Below, one piece after another: positions 34,496 through 43,244 of a DNA stretch of 64,000 nt. This DNA comes from Desulfitobacterium hafniense DCB-2 (lineage in GTDB: Bacteria; Bacillota; Desulfitobacteriia; Desulfitobacteriales; Desulfitobacteriaceae): assembly GCF_000021925.1 (NCBI RefSeq), contig NC_011830.1, forward strand, positions 1,636,501 through 1,700,500, in the 5' to 3' direction. Position 1 is the first letter of the stretch. Each line of letters begins with the position of its first letter. The notes below the pieces were generated by a model. It worked only from the letters and a program-made list of their open reading frames with translations, ran no database searches and was not told the DNA's origin. The translations under genes and the position numbers were made by a program.

Positions 34496-34861
34496 ATGGC
34501 GGAAAGAAATATCCTTGCGTATTTCAACACGGTGGAACAAGCTGAAGTTATCGCCAACCGCATCAAAGACTTAGGAATAACGGATGTACAGATTGATCGA
34601 ATTCATAAGTTCTCTGAAGCGACCGCCGATCATCTCATGAATCCACTCACCGGTCAGATGGGCAGCTTAGCGGATTTAACCCTGGGCAGTGGCGGCGGGG
34701 GTGCAGGTCCTTTAATGGCAGCCGATACTTCAGCCAGCGGAATGAGTGATGGGGGCGGAACAGCCGCCTCTGGCCGGGATATCTTACTGGCGGCGATTGT
34801 CGATGAGTCCCAATTCGAGCAGCTGCGCCAGGAAATTCGTGCTCAAGACGGCCTCATCTGA
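34496..34861 (+). CDS. Conserved hypothetical protein with glycine-rich middle
   Basis: The 121-residue protein has an N-terminal ferredoxin-like or ACT-like pattern (ILAYFNTVEQAEVIANRIKD, LGITDVQIDRI), a glycine/serine-rich middle (LGSGGGGAG) and a C-terminal half echoing the first (ILLAAIVDESQFEQLRQEIR). This resembles YflT/general-stress-17M-like folds that use residue-spacing rather than catalytic motifs. The function is unknown. AAAGGGG precedes ATG 34496, and a terminator follows at about 34868-34910. Confidence 0.6.
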   Translation: MAERNILAYFNTVEQAEVIANRIKDLGITDVQIDRIHKFSEATADHLMNPLTGQMGSLADLTLGSGGGGAGPLMAADTSASGMSDGGGTAASGRDILLAAIVDESQFEQLRQEIRAQDGLI

Positions 34862-34867
34862 TCACCC

Positions 34868-34910
34868 AAAAAGCTTCCGGTCTCAGGGCAATCTGTGGCC
34901 GGACTTTTTC
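34868..34910 (+). terminator. Terminator-like hairpin
   Basis: AAGCTTCCGG and CCGGACTTTTT arms with an imperfect inner stem and a T-run, seven bases behind the stop codon. Confidence 0.55.
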
Positions 34911-35064
34911 ATGTACTGAAGACAAGTTGAATAGAGCTGCCGTCATAGCAGTGTTTTGTTATTTAATGGCTATCCGATGGAGAGCTTTTATGGCATAATG
35001 AAGAATATTTGGATCATATTCATTTCCAAAAAACTGATATGATGGATATGGAGTCGATCATTGG

Positions 35065-38000
35065 ATGAGAAAAATGCTGATGGCGCTTGTTGCAGTGAGT
35101 TTCGGGTGTTTTCTTCTGCTTTTTGGCCTGTTGGAGACCACGGATAATAAAGTCCTCAAATCAGAACTATCTCAGCAAGGGGTTCTGGATTTGCGGGATT
35201 GGGATGCTGCTTCCGATCAGGTTGTTCCCTTGGACGGACAATGGGAATTTTATTGGCATCAGCTGCTGGAACCGGGTGGAGAACCTGATTCCGCGGCAAA
35301 TGTTATTCAAGTTCCGGGTTTTTGGCGAAATGATATGGCAACCAGGATTGACCATGCCAGGGGAGCCGCTACCTATCGCCTGACGATCAAACTGAAGCCT
35401 TCGGATACGGTTTATGGGCTGAGGATTTCCAACATCCGGATGGCCAGCGCGATCTATGTGAATGGAAATCAGGCGGGGGGGAGCGGTAAGCCCGCTTTAA
35501 CCCAGGATGAGTATCAATACGAGAATAAGCCGTATAATGTATTTTTTCCCGTGCAGGGGGATACGGCGGAAATTTTGATTCATGTGGCCAACTATGAAAA
35601 TAATCAGGGAGGGATTCCCTATCGTCTATATTTCGGCAGTGCCCAAGGCATTCATACCTTAAATACCAATACGACGCTGCTTAATGTGAGCCTGATTGTG
35701 TCCCTGCTCATGCTGGGGTGCTATCAGCTGAGTGTCTTTATTATCCGCAGAGAGGAAAAAGGTCCCCTCTATTTTGGCTTAAGCTGCGTCGTGATTGCCT
35801 GGTCCTATGCCTCCACCGGGGACAGGCTCCTGATTGAGTACTTTAACCTGCCCACGGAAATCTATTATAAGATCCAGGCCATCTCTTTGTACTCTTCCCT
35901 GATTCCCATGGCCATGTTCATCAAAACCATGTGCAAAGGACTGATCCCCCGCTGGCTGACCAAGGGTATTATCTATGGGATGGGTTTGTATAGCGGTGTT
36001 GTCCTTGTCACGCCCTTCCAATGGTATTCCCCCTTCAATTTATTGTTCAGCTTTATTCAAATGGCGGCTAACATCATCATCGTGGGGCTGTTGCTCTATT
36101 CTTTCCGGCAGGGAAGATACGGCGAATTCAACCGGAAAAGCCTGGGACTCTTTATCCTGGCCTTGGGCTGCTATCTTCTGGGTTTAATCGACTATGGGCT
36201 CTATCTGAGCAGTGTGGTTCTTGATTATAAACTAGGATATTATGCGATTTTGAGCTTTTGTTTTCTGGCTTCGTTCATCATGTCGTACCAATTTTCCGAA
36301 GCCTATAAGACCATTGAAAGCATGGCTGCAGAGCTTCAGCAAGCCGACAAGCAAAAAGACGAGTTTTTGCTCCATACCTCCCATGAGTTTCAAACTCCTC
36401 TCCACGGCATCATCAATTTATCCCAAGCCATGCTGGAGACCGAGGGGGAACTGAGCGAAAATCATCTGCAGAATCTGGCTGTGATCAGGGACACCTCCCG
36501 AAAGCTGTCCGCTTTGGTCCGTGACATTCTGGACCTGGATAAAATCAAGCGCAATGAATTGACGGTTCATCCGGCTGAGGTCGATGTCCGGGTGACCGTT
36601 TCCCTGGTCTTTGATTTACTTAAGCACTTGATTACAGCGAAAAAAATCAGGCTGATCAATAGGGTTCCTGAGGATTTGCCTTTTGTTTATGCGGATGAGA
36701 ACCGGCTGCGGCAGATTATCCATAACCTGGTCGGCAATGCCATGAAGTTTACCAGTGCGGGAACGATTGCCATTTCCGCCCAGGTCCTGGAGAACCATGT
36801 GAAAATTATGGTTGAGGATACCGGAGTGGGAATTGCCCCATCCGACTGGGATACGGTTTTTCAACTTTTCGAGCAGGCCCACTCTCCCAATGAGTATGGC
36901 GGGACAGGCTTAGGGCTTTTTATTTGCCGGAAATTGGTGCAGATGATGGACGGGGAAATTTATATCGATTGGTCCGAGCCGGAGCGGGGAACCCGGATAG
37001 CCTTTACTCTGCCGCTGGCGGCAAAAGATTCGTGCTCTGCCCCGGCGTCCGTCCGGCCCCCGGAAAAATACCCAATGGATGAACCCTGGGGCAGGACGGA
37101 GCTGCCCCAAGGGGGCACGGGCAAGTTCACGCTGCTGGCTGTGGATGATGATTCGGCCAACCTACAGGTCTTAGCCCGCTTATTCGCTAATGAACCGTAT
37201 AACGTGCTTTGGGCGACCAATGGGCTGGAAGCTTTGGAGCTGTTAAAAAGCCGTTCGGATATCGATTTGGTTCTGCTGGATGTGATGATGCCCAGAATGT
37301 CAGGCTATGAGGTGTGCCGGGAGATCAGGCGGCAGTTTTCCCTGTTTGAATTGCCGGTTATCTTATTGACAGTGCGTCATTCTCCGGGCGATATCGCGGC
37401 GGGCTTTAAGGCCGGGGCTAATGATTTTATGATCAAGCCTTTCGACGCCCTGGAGGTACGGGCCAGGACCGAAACCCTCCTGCAGCTGAAACAGTCGGTT
37501 GCAGCCGCCTTGAAGGCCGAAATGGATTTTCTCCAATCACAGATTAAGCCCCACTTCCTGTTCAACGCGCTAAACGCCATTATCACCTTATGCGGGACGG
37601 ATGGGCTGCGGGCGGAGCAGCTGATAACCCATTTGAGCTATTACTTAAGGCGATGCTTTGAGCCCCGGACGGATAGTTTCTTGCTTTTGCAGGATGAACT
37701 CCGGCTGGTGGAAGCCTATGTGGAAATTGAAAAGGCCAGATTTGAGGACCGCCTTACTGTGTTGTATGAGGTTGATCCGGGCGCTTTGCTGAAGAGGATC
37801 CTGCCTCTCACCATCCAGCCTTTGGTGGAGAATGCCATCCGCCACGGGGTGATGAAGCGTGAGGAGGGGGGAACCATCCGTCTGACCATCCAATTGGCAG
37901 GGGATAGGGTTCACGTTGAAGTGTGGGACAATGGGGTGGGAATAAGAGAAGAGCAATTAAAGAATTTGTGGCTGAGCGATAACTCCTCTTCCGAGAGGCG

Positions 38001-38115
38001 GGGAGTGGGGCTGGCCAATATCCAGCGACGGTTGAAGCACTTCTGCGGGGAAGAATTGCATGTAACCAGTCGGGAAGGAGAATGGACCAAGGTTCAGTTT
38101 TGTTTCCGAGGGTGA
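35065..38115 (+). CDS. Giant hybrid sensor kinase: 7TMR-DISM, HisKA kinase, receiver, LytS-like second kinase
   Basis: The 1016-residue protein contains in order: a membrane signal anchor, an extracellular galactose-binding-like domain (VVPLDGQWEFYWHQLLEP, residues about 50-195), seven membrane helices (about 205-415), a HisKA domain with H440 in TSHEFQTPLHG, an HATPase with N-box near 554 and GGTGLGLFI near 612, a receiver domain with acceptor D739 in LLDVMMP, and a second kinase of the LytS/His_kinase type with H830 in SQIKPHFLFNAL plus its own ATPase (LVENAIRHG). Two unlike kinase modules in one chain are unusual. The partner regulator is the next gene. Confidence 0.92.
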   Translation: MRKMLMALVAVSFGCFLLLFGLLETTDNKVLKSELSQQGVLDLRDWDAASDQVVPLDGQWEFYWHQLLEPGGEPDSAANVIQVPGFWRNDMATRIDHARGAATYRLTIKLKPSDTVYGLRISNIRMASAIYVNGNQAGGSGKPALTQDEYQYENKPYNVFFPVQGDTAEILIHVANYENNQGGIPYRLYFGSAQGIHTLNTNTTLLNVSLIVSLLMLGCYQLSVFIIRREEKGPLYFGLSCVVIAWSYASTGDRLLIEYFNLPTEIYYKIQAISLYSSLIPMAMFIKTMCKGLIPRWLTKGIIYGMGLYSGVVLVTPFQWYSPFNLLFSFIQMAANIIIVGLLLYSFRQGRYGEFNRKSLGLFILALGCYLLGLIDYGLYLSSVVLDYKLGYYAILSFCFLASFIMSYQFSEAYKTIESMAAELQQADKQKDEFLLHTSHEFQTPLHGIINLSQAMLETEGELSENHLQNLAVIRDTSRKLSALVRDILDLDKIKRNELTVHPAEVDVRVTVSLVFDLLKHLITAKKIRLINRVPEDLPFVYADENRLRQIIHNLVGNAMKFTSAGTIAISAQVLENHVKIMVEDTGVGIAPSDWDTVFQLFEQAHSPNEYGGTGLGLFICRKLVQMMDGEIYIDWSEPERGTRIAFTLPLAAKDSCSAPASVRPPEKYPMDEPWGRTELPQGGTGKFTLLAVDDDSANLQVLARLFANEPYNVLWATNGLEALELLKSRSDIDLVLLDVMMPRMSGYEVCREIRRQFSLFELPVILLTVRHSPGDIAAGFKAGANDFMIKPFDALEVRARTETLLQLKQSVAAALKAEMDFLQSQIKPHFLFNALNAIITLCGTDGLRAEQLITHLSYYLRRCFEPRTDSFLLLQDELRLVEAYVEIEKARFEDRLTVLYEVDPGALLKRILPLTIQPLVENAIRHGVMKREEGGTIRLTIQLAGDRVHVEVWDNGVGIREEQLKNLWLSDNSSSERRGVGLANIQRRLKHFCGEELHVTSREGEWTKVQFCFRG

Positions 38116-38207
38116 CCTGCTTCACTGGCAGCAGCGGCGTGGGATGCCCGCCTGCGTGGGAGCGGTGGGAATACATAGTGAAACTGGAAATGGGGAGACA
38201 CACAATC

Positions 38208-39074
38208 ATGATACGGATTGCTGCAGTGGATGATGAGAGGCATGCGTTGGAACGATTTGAGAGAATGGTGTCGGAAGTTAAGGAGCTTGAGTTGTGCGGA
38301 CTGTTTAATACAGGGAAACAGCTATTAGCCTATATTAAAGAGCATCCCTTGGATGTCGTTTTTCTGGATATTGAGATGCCAGGTATTAATGGGCTTCAGC
38401 TTTCCGGGCAGATCCTGGACCTGAATGAAACTATTGATATCGTTTTTGTGACTGCCTTTAACCAATATGCCGTCGAGGCCTTTGAATTGCAGGCGATGGA
38501 CTATCTTATGAAGCCTTTAAGCAAAGACAGGCTGGGAAAAACAGTAAAACGGTTATTGAAAACCAAAGGTTCAACGGATCGGCCCGGGAAACCCTTTATT
38601 CAATGTTTTGGGGGTTTTGAAGTTTTTCTGGATGGAAAAGCGCTGGCCTGGAAAAACTCCAAAGCCAAGGAGGTATTGGCTTTTTTGGTTCACAAAGAGG
38701 GGGTGCCGGTCAGCTGGGAAAAAATAAGTGATGCGGTTTGGCCTGATTACAATTCAGAAAAAGCCCAAACCAATTTTCATGCCACCACCTATTTGCTGCG
38801 GAAGAGATTGGCGGAAGCAGGCCTGGCTCGGATTCTGGAAAACGGACGGGGGAATTACCGAATCATCAAAGACCAGGTTCATTGTGACCTCTATCAACTG
38901 GAAGAGTTGATCAAGGGTGAGCGGATTATGGGCAAGGAAGAGGTCCGCTTGCTTGAGCAGTTGGAGCAAAGAGGTTATATGGAAGGGAGCGGGTATGTCT
39001 GGGCCTATGCCAAGGCCGCTGAACTTGATGGCGTATGCAAGAGAGTACTTAAGGATTTGGAAAAGAGAAAATAA
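38208..39074 (+). CDS. Response regulator with SARP/OmpR-like winged-helix output
   Basis: The 288-residue protein has an N-terminal receiver (IAAVDDERHALERF; D54 in VVFLDIEMPGING; KPLSKDR) and then a winged helix (PFIQCFGGFEVFLDGKALAW, KEVLAFLVHKEGVPVSWEKI, AQTNFHATTYLLRKRL) of the OmpR-C/SARP type. A short bacterial-activator-like tail follows. It must be the partner of the giant kinase just upstream. OmpR/SARP winged helices bind 11-bp-spaced direct repeats, and four such repeats lie 110 bases downstream. The start is ATG 38208 after GGGGAG, not the long upstream frame that overlaps the kinase gene. Confidence 0.9.
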   Translation: MIRIAAVDDERHALERFERMVSEVKELELCGLFNTGKQLLAYIKEHPLDVVFLDIEMPGINGLQLSGQILDLNETIDIVFVTAFNQYAVEAFELQAMDYLMKPLSKDRLGKTVKRLLKTKGSTDRPGKPFIQCFGGFEVFLDGKALAWKNSKAKEVLAFLVHKEGVPVSWEKISDAVWPDYNSEKAQTNFHATTYLLRKRLAEAGLARILENGRGNYRIIKDQVHCDLYQLEELIKGERIMGKEEVRLLEQLEQRGYMEGSGYVWAYAKAAELDGVCKRVLKDLEKRK

Positions 39075-39145
39075 TTTTTTTGCGCATAATCTACATGTTT
39101 AGACAATGAAAAGATGAAAATCATTGATAAATAAGGGTTTAAGTT

Positions 39146-39182
39146 AATTACCCCATAGGACATAAGTCCTGTGGGGTAATTT
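39146..39182 (+). terminator. Strong terminator-like hairpin after the response regulator
   Basis: Sixteen-base arms AATTACCCCATAGGAC and GTCCTGTGGGGTAATT with a five-base loop and a short T stretch. It separates the regulator gene from the repeat operator that begins three bases later. Confidence 0.75.
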
Positions 39183-39185
39183 CCA

Positions 39186-39240
39186 TTTAGGGTTCATTTA
39201 GGGTTTGTTTAGGGTCCATTTAGGTTGAGTGTTTTATGAT
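39186..39240 (+). promoter_or_regulatory. Four TTTAGGG direct repeats at 11-bp spacing before a -10 box
   Basis: TTTAGGG occurs at 39186, 39197 and 39208, and TTTAGGT at 39219. Each is seven bases with a four-base spacer, so the period is exactly 11. TATGAT (39235-39240) follows nine bases after the last repeat, where no -35 box is seen. This is the layout of SARP/OmpR-type activator sites, in which the last repeat lies about eight bases from the -10. The response regulator with a matching winged helix is encoded just upstream. The target transcript would run from about 39247. Confidence 0.75.
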
Positions 39241-39393
39241 ATTAACTAAAGAGATTGAGGAGCAGCTCAGGTCCTGGATTGGGAAATGATCTCTTGATAG
39301 CTAGAAAGAAAGGAAGAAAAGCAACAAGGCTTTTGAAATAAGCACGGCTTTTTTATCTACTTTGGAAAAGGAAAAAATTAAAAACCTTATGGT

Positions 39394-39429
39394 ACCGCCA
39401 TCACCTAATAATCGGGGTGGCGGTTTTTC
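39394..39429 (+). terminator. Terminator closing a short transcript
   Basis: ACCGCCATCACC and GGGGTGGCGGT arms with five T residues. With the activator-type promoter at 39186-39240 this delimits a transcript of about 180 bases. The only frame in it is a 17-codon one starting inside the -10 box at 39237, so a small RNA is more likely than a protein. The 690 bases between 39074 and 39769 hold this unit and the promoter/leader below, with no other gene seen. Confidence 0.7.
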
Positions 39430-39472
39430 TTATGCGGACAGCAGCAATTTTTCAGCGGAACCAATTCGTGGT

Positions 39473-39501
39473 TAGACATAGAAAATGCTCTTTCATATGA
39501 T
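39473..39501 (+). promoter_or_regulatory. Promoter with long folded leader before the methyltransferase gene
   Basis: TAGACA (39473-39478) and TATGAT (39496-39501) are spaced by 17 bases. The 260-base leader down to 39769 has several hairpins: GCTGGAA with TTTTCCAGC (about 39578-39608), GGCAG with CTGCC (about 39614-39649), and GGGGATTT with AAATCCCC (about 39664-39685). I could not match it to a known riboswitch class. Confidence 0.5.
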
Positions 39502-39768
39502 AATAGTGTGCCTAGCCAGGGTAGATAAAACTATTCAGACAGGAGGAATGAAGCCGCAAAGCGTCGAAATGGGTTACGAAGCTGGAATAATAAAGATTTT
39601 TCCAGCATGCTCAACGGCAGACAGCTCAGCCCCGCGGACATGGGCTGCCGATCGATTTTGACCTGGGGATTTTCCAAATCCCCACAGGGCATGATCTGGC
39701 GGGGAACGGTGGAGGTAAGCGGAATAGGTGAGATGAAGACATTGATAACATAAAGAGGAGGAACGCAG

Positions 39769-40545
39769 GTGGATCAGGTCAATGCTTATAGGAATTCGGC
39801 GCACCTTTATGATTTGGATCAGCGGGAGCTTGTCACGGCGGACATCCCTTTTTATCTTGAGTATGCCGGTAGTTTTGGGGGCGGAATCCTTGAGCTGGGC
39901 TGCGGAACAGGCCGGATCGCTATTCCTCTTGCTGAGGCAGGGCACGATATTACCGCTCTTGATCTCTCAGAAAATATGCTTGCTGCCTTTTCAGCGAAGC
40001 TCACCAATGTAGCTGCCGGAACGAAGAAAAAGCTGGCCCTTGTGCAGGGAAATATGGCAGACTTTTCCCTCCGGAAAACTTTTGACATGATAATCGCCCC
40101 ATTTCGGGCTTTTCAGGCGCTGACCAGGGCTGAAGATATAAACGGATGTTTGGCTTGCATGCGCGAGCATTTGAATGATGGCGGTATCGTCATTATCAAT
40201 GTTTTTCGCCCTTTTGGGACACTTGATGAAAGTTGGTGTTATCCTGAAACGGTCCAATGGGAGCGCTGGGATGATGCAACAGGCAGCAAAGTAGTCAAGA
40301 AACATTGGGGTCAGCGGATCGATGTTGAGAATCAGATAATATATCCTGGCTTTGCCTATGAAGTTATGGCGAGCAACGGGGTGGTTGAACGATTCGCCGA
40401 TAATCTGGCACTCAAATATTATTACTATGAACAGCTGACAACGCTTTTGCAGGATGCTGGCTTCCGCATCAAAGAAGAATATGGATGGTACGATAAATCA
40501 CCTATTGAAAATGGGAGAGAATTAATATTTGTTTGCACACGTTAG
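39769..40545 (+). CDS. Class I SAM-dependent methyltransferase
   Basis: The 258-residue protein has a Rossmann methyltransferase core: motif I ILELGCGTGRIAIPLAEAGH (residues about 43-62), motif II ALDLSENML, motif III-like DMIIAPFRAFQALT and NDGGIVIINVFRPFG. The ending (QDAGFRIKEEYGWYDKSPIE) is typical of small-molecule methyltransferases. The substrate is unknown. GTG 39769 has AGAGGAGG upstream. It overlaps the start of the following open frame by some bases, but that gene has its own later start. Confidence 0.85.
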   Translation: MDQVNAYRNSAHLYDLDQRELVTADIPFYLEYAGSFGGGILELGCGTGRIAIPLAEAGHDITALDLSENMLAAFSAKLTNVAAGTKKKLALVQGNMADFSLRKTFDMIIAPFRAFQALTRAEDINGCLACMREHLNDGGIVIINVFRPFGTLDESWCYPETVQWERWDDATGSKVVKKHWGQRIDVENQIIYPGFAYEVMASNGVVERFADNLALKYYYYEQLTTLLQDAGFRIKEEYGWYDKSPIENGRELIFVCTR

Positions 40546-40610
40546 ATACAGCGCAAGAAGAGACGGGATTGCTTTTCCTGATGGTCTTCGGAGGTGGGGG
40601 TGAAACAAAA

Positions 40611-41693
40611 GTGAAAAATATCTTGAATTACCAAAAGCCGGCTTCATGGATTAGGGTTGTGGCTTTGATTTTCTGTATTGGAGTTGCCTTATGCTTTCTG
40701 ACCAATCCCAAAAACAGCCCAACCCCCGAAGCGGCTATCGCCCGGGCATTGGGGCTGGCGGAAAACGAGATTACAGTGTTCGGTACTTACGAAACCTGGG
40801 AGGAGGGGTGGTATATCCTGGGGTTTCTTGCCGACCGCAGCGAAGCGAGATCCGATCTGGGCGCAGCGCTGTTTCGGCAGGAAGGTGATCAATACAGCCT
40901 GGAGAGCTATTATCGGTGTAAAGACGGAGCCATTTCCCAAGACAAAATAGTTGTCTGCTCTTTCAGCAAAACACCTTCGAAGTATGATGTAATCCTCAGC
41001 AATAATGAAAATCTGGCCCGCATCCAACGCACGATCAACGGTGTGGCCGATTCCAGCTATGTGGGCGGCACTATTCCCGGTATGACCGTTCTAAGGTGCC
41101 CGGATGACCAGTATTCCTCGGCCGAGTTTCAGTTTTATGATCAATCCGGCCGGCAAATCGACGACTATGTTGCCAGCAATACAGTGCTGAACAGGGGAGA
41201 ATATGAACCGAAGGGAATCGTCTCCCTTGCCCTTTGGAGTTCAGCCACGCCGGGATATTTCCTGGAAAGTGCCGTGGGTACAACCTTCGGCATTTATCCG
41301 GAGCGGTTCCAGGTGAGCATTACCGACGCTACAAGAGCTGCCTTTGTCGGAAATGTTCTCTATGAAGGCCCCCAATATATCACAGCGGATGTGGGGGACA
41401 GGATTGAGATCATGAGTTCAAGGGGAGAAAATGGCCCCGAGCCTCTGACCATGGACGTATCCTCCTATTCCCCCAGGCTATGCTACCAGGTGTTCACTGC
41501 GGACGGTACGGATACCGGCTACCGGATCTTCCGTATGGGCGGCGAAACATGGATCGGTCATTGGGGCTTATACGGCACAGCACAAAACAGCTGGTGGTGC
41601 GAGTATATTTTCAGGGTTAACCCATCCGGAGCCGGGTCACCCGGTTCGGCTATTTTAAAATTCGCCGTTTCGGGGATGGACTCATCTAGATGA
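40611..41693 (+). CDS. BlaR1/M56-type C-terminal sensor-like protein without the protease
   Basis: The 360-residue protein opens with VKNILNYQKPASWIRVVALI, a sequence that in BlaR1/MecR1-type M56 proteins lies between the cytoplasmic protease domain and the last membrane helix. One helix (FCIGVALCFL) follows and then a long extracellular region with repeated YxxG and aromatic residues and no known catalytic motif. The whole M56 protease (with HExxH) is absent. It may be a relic of a BlaR1-like receptor or a free extracellular sensor. GTG 40611 is preceded by GGAGGTGGGGG; the longer frame overlapping the methyltransferase has no site. Confidence 0.55.
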   Translation: MKNILNYQKPASWIRVVALIFCIGVALCFLTNPKNSPTPEAAIARALGLAENEITVFGTYETWEEGWYILGFLADRSEARSDLGAALFRQEGDQYSLESYYRCKDGAISQDKIVVCSFSKTPSKYDVILSNNENLARIQRTINGVADSSYVGGTIPGMTVLRCPDDQYSSAEFQFYDQSGRQIDDYVASNTVLNRGEYEPKGIVSLALWSSATPGYFLESAVGTTFGIYPERFQVSITDATRAAFVGNVLYEGPQYITADVGDRIEIMSSRGENGPEPLTMDVSSYSPRLCYQVFTADGTDTGYRIFRMGGETWIGHWGLYGTAQNSWWCEYIFRVNPSGAGSPGSAILKFAVSGMDSSR

Positions 41694-41826
41694 CTTTTTT
41701 AAAAACAGGCGAATTTTTAAGGAGAGTGGAGGACCCAACCCTAAAACGGTGATTTAACAAGGTTAAATATGAGAAAACTATGATTGGGATTTCAGAGACT
41801 GAGGAAAAATTGAGCCATGAATACGG

Positions 41827-42627
41827 TTAAAGTTTGAGAGGAAAGCTGACCGCCAGACCGAAATAATTCAGGAGCGCTTCCCTGAGCTTGTCTTCCGTGT
41901 CGAGCAGGGTTTCTTCCACCTGCCCGCCCTGATGGAGTCTCAGAACATTGTTGTTGATCGCGGCACTGCCGCCTTCCCGGGCGATATTGATCATACGCAT
42001 TTGTTTAAAGCCGGATTGTTTATTCTGGGATAAATATTCGTTGGGGGCAAGGAAATCCACATTCTGGCAGGGGCGATCGTTAAATTTGAGGAGTTGCTCC
42101 CTGCCACCATCCACTGTCCTGTAAATGATAAAGTCGCCATCAGGGGCTTGAGCAAAAACAAAGCGGTTCGCTCCCGATTGCTGCTCCCCGGGGTCATCCA
42201 GCCTCAGCGCGCTGCAGGGGGCCGGGCCGCCGAAACCCACATCACAGAAGTACCGTGTTCCCTCAATAGTGACAATTCCGGCACAGTGCGAAATAGGCAT
42301 ATAGCCCGTCGCCATCCAGACTACCCGCACCATAACGGGATAACAATCGAAGCCAATATCCTGCAAAAGGCTCATGAAAAGCCCGTTGAGTTCAAAGCAA
42401 TAGCCGCCTCTGCCCTGAACGACAATTTTGTCAAAAAGGGATTCGGTGTCCAGGAGAATATCCCGGCCAACATCATAAACGTCGAGATTTTCAAAGGGAA
42501 CAGTGTGCAGCTGGGCCAGGATAAGTCGATTGAGCGTGTCCAGGTTGGGCCTCAGTTCGCCGGTAAAGCCGATTCTTTCCAGATACCGCTTTTTATCCGG
42601 CAGGGGTGCGGATAATTCTTCGTACAT
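41827..42627 (-). CDS. Arylamine N-acetyltransferase
   Basis: The 266-residue enzyme moves acetyl from acetyl-CoA to arylamines or hydrazines by a ping-pong mechanism. The catalytic triad is visible: cysteine in GRGGYCFELNGLF, histidine in ISHCAGIV and aspartate in YFCDVGFGGPAP. HTVPFENLDV is the usual N-terminal motif. ATG 42627 follows GAGGAG on the minus strand; a 32-residue upstream extension is less likely. It faces the methyltransferase and sensor-like genes and has no partner. Confidence 0.93.
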   Translation of the reverse strand: MYEELSAPLPDKKRYLERIGFTGELRPNLDTLNRLILAQLHTVPFENLDVYDVGRDILLDTESLFDKIVVQGRGGYCFELNGLFMSLLQDIGFDCYPVMVRVVWMATGYMPISHCAGIVTIEGTRYFCDVGFGGPAPCSALRLDDPGEQQSGANRFVFAQAPDGDFIIYRTVDGGREQLLKFNDRPCQNVDFLAPNEYLSQNKQSGFKQMRMINIAREGGSAAINNNVLRLHQGGQVEETLLDTEDKLREALLNYFGLAVSFPLKL

Positions 42628-42842
42628 AATAGCTTCATCTCCTCGCTTAACAATGCTGGACTGGGAAAACGAGCAATATTCGATATTTTCAATAATCAAA
42701 TTAACCATATCATATAACAACAAGCTTGTCTGCCATATTCTTTTTGGCAGACTTATGAAACCTTGAAGCGTTTCACCATTGTACCTGCAAAGGGCTTAAG
42801 GCTCTTGAATGCCCAGTAATGAAGCACTAATGTAAAAAGGTT

Positions 42843-42889
42843 TTGACATTTCCCAACTCCCTGCTATACTAAAAATGTAAAGAACATTT
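42843..42889 (+). promoter_or_regulatory. Promoter and inverted repeat of the membrane protein/XRE pair
   Basis: TTGACA (42843-42848) and TATACT (42865-42870) are spaced by 16 bases. AAATGT (42873-42878), five bases and ACATTT (42884-42889) form an inverted repeat at the transcription start. Placement suggests control by the XRE regulator encoded second in the operon. Confidence 0.7.
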
Positions 42890-42910
42890 GACATTAAAGG
42901 GGGAGTTTTG

Positions 42911-43243
42911 ATGGGTTCAAATTTAGCCGGGGCCCAAACCTGGCAAATAGTCGCTGTCTACGCGGCTTATGCTTTTCTGATTTTAGGGGCTGTTTGCCTG
43001 ATCTTTATGCTGGCAGCGGTTTTCCGACAAGGTGATGAGCGCCGAAGCTATATTTTAACCAAAACCTGCACACATACCTTTTTAATTTACACCGCAGTAG
43101 TGTTTGTTATGGGGATGTATGCCCTATTCTTTCAAAAATACCACAATTTCAGCATGGAAAGTACACCGGTTGCTTCTTTAGGCTTAATTGCAATTTTGTT
43201 CACCGGCAGTCTTTTTCTGAATAAAAGAAAATACGGCAATTAA
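42911..43243 (+). CDS. Small three-helix membrane protein
   Basis: The 110-residue protein has three hydrophobic segments (IVAVYAAYAFLILGAVCLIF, TFLIYTAVVFVMGMYALFF, VASLGLIAILFTGSLFL) with short charged loops. It precedes a 63-residue XRE regulator by one base. Such membrane-protein/XRE pairs are common in Firmicutes and may form a small regulatory or stress module. I recognise no function. GGGGGAG lies before ATG 42911. Confidence 0.65.
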   Translation: MGSNLAGAQTWQIVAVYAAYAFLILGAVCLIFMLAAVFRQGDERRSYILTKTCTHTFLIYTAVVFVMGMYALFFQKYHNFSMESTPVASLGLIAILFTGSLFLNKRKYGN

Positions 43244-43244
43244 A

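Noticed and set aside
39237..39290. 17-codon peptide beginning inside the -10 box at 39237
   Set aside because: The start codon would lie upstream of the transcription start, and there is no ribosome site.
39540..39610. Possible cyclic di-GMP (GEMM-I) riboswitch, from CGCAAAGC and GGGTTACGAAG in the methyltransferase leader
   Set aside because: Only nine bases separate the two motifs, whereas GEMM-I needs a second stem of about 30 bases between them, and the GGGCAAACC part is absent.
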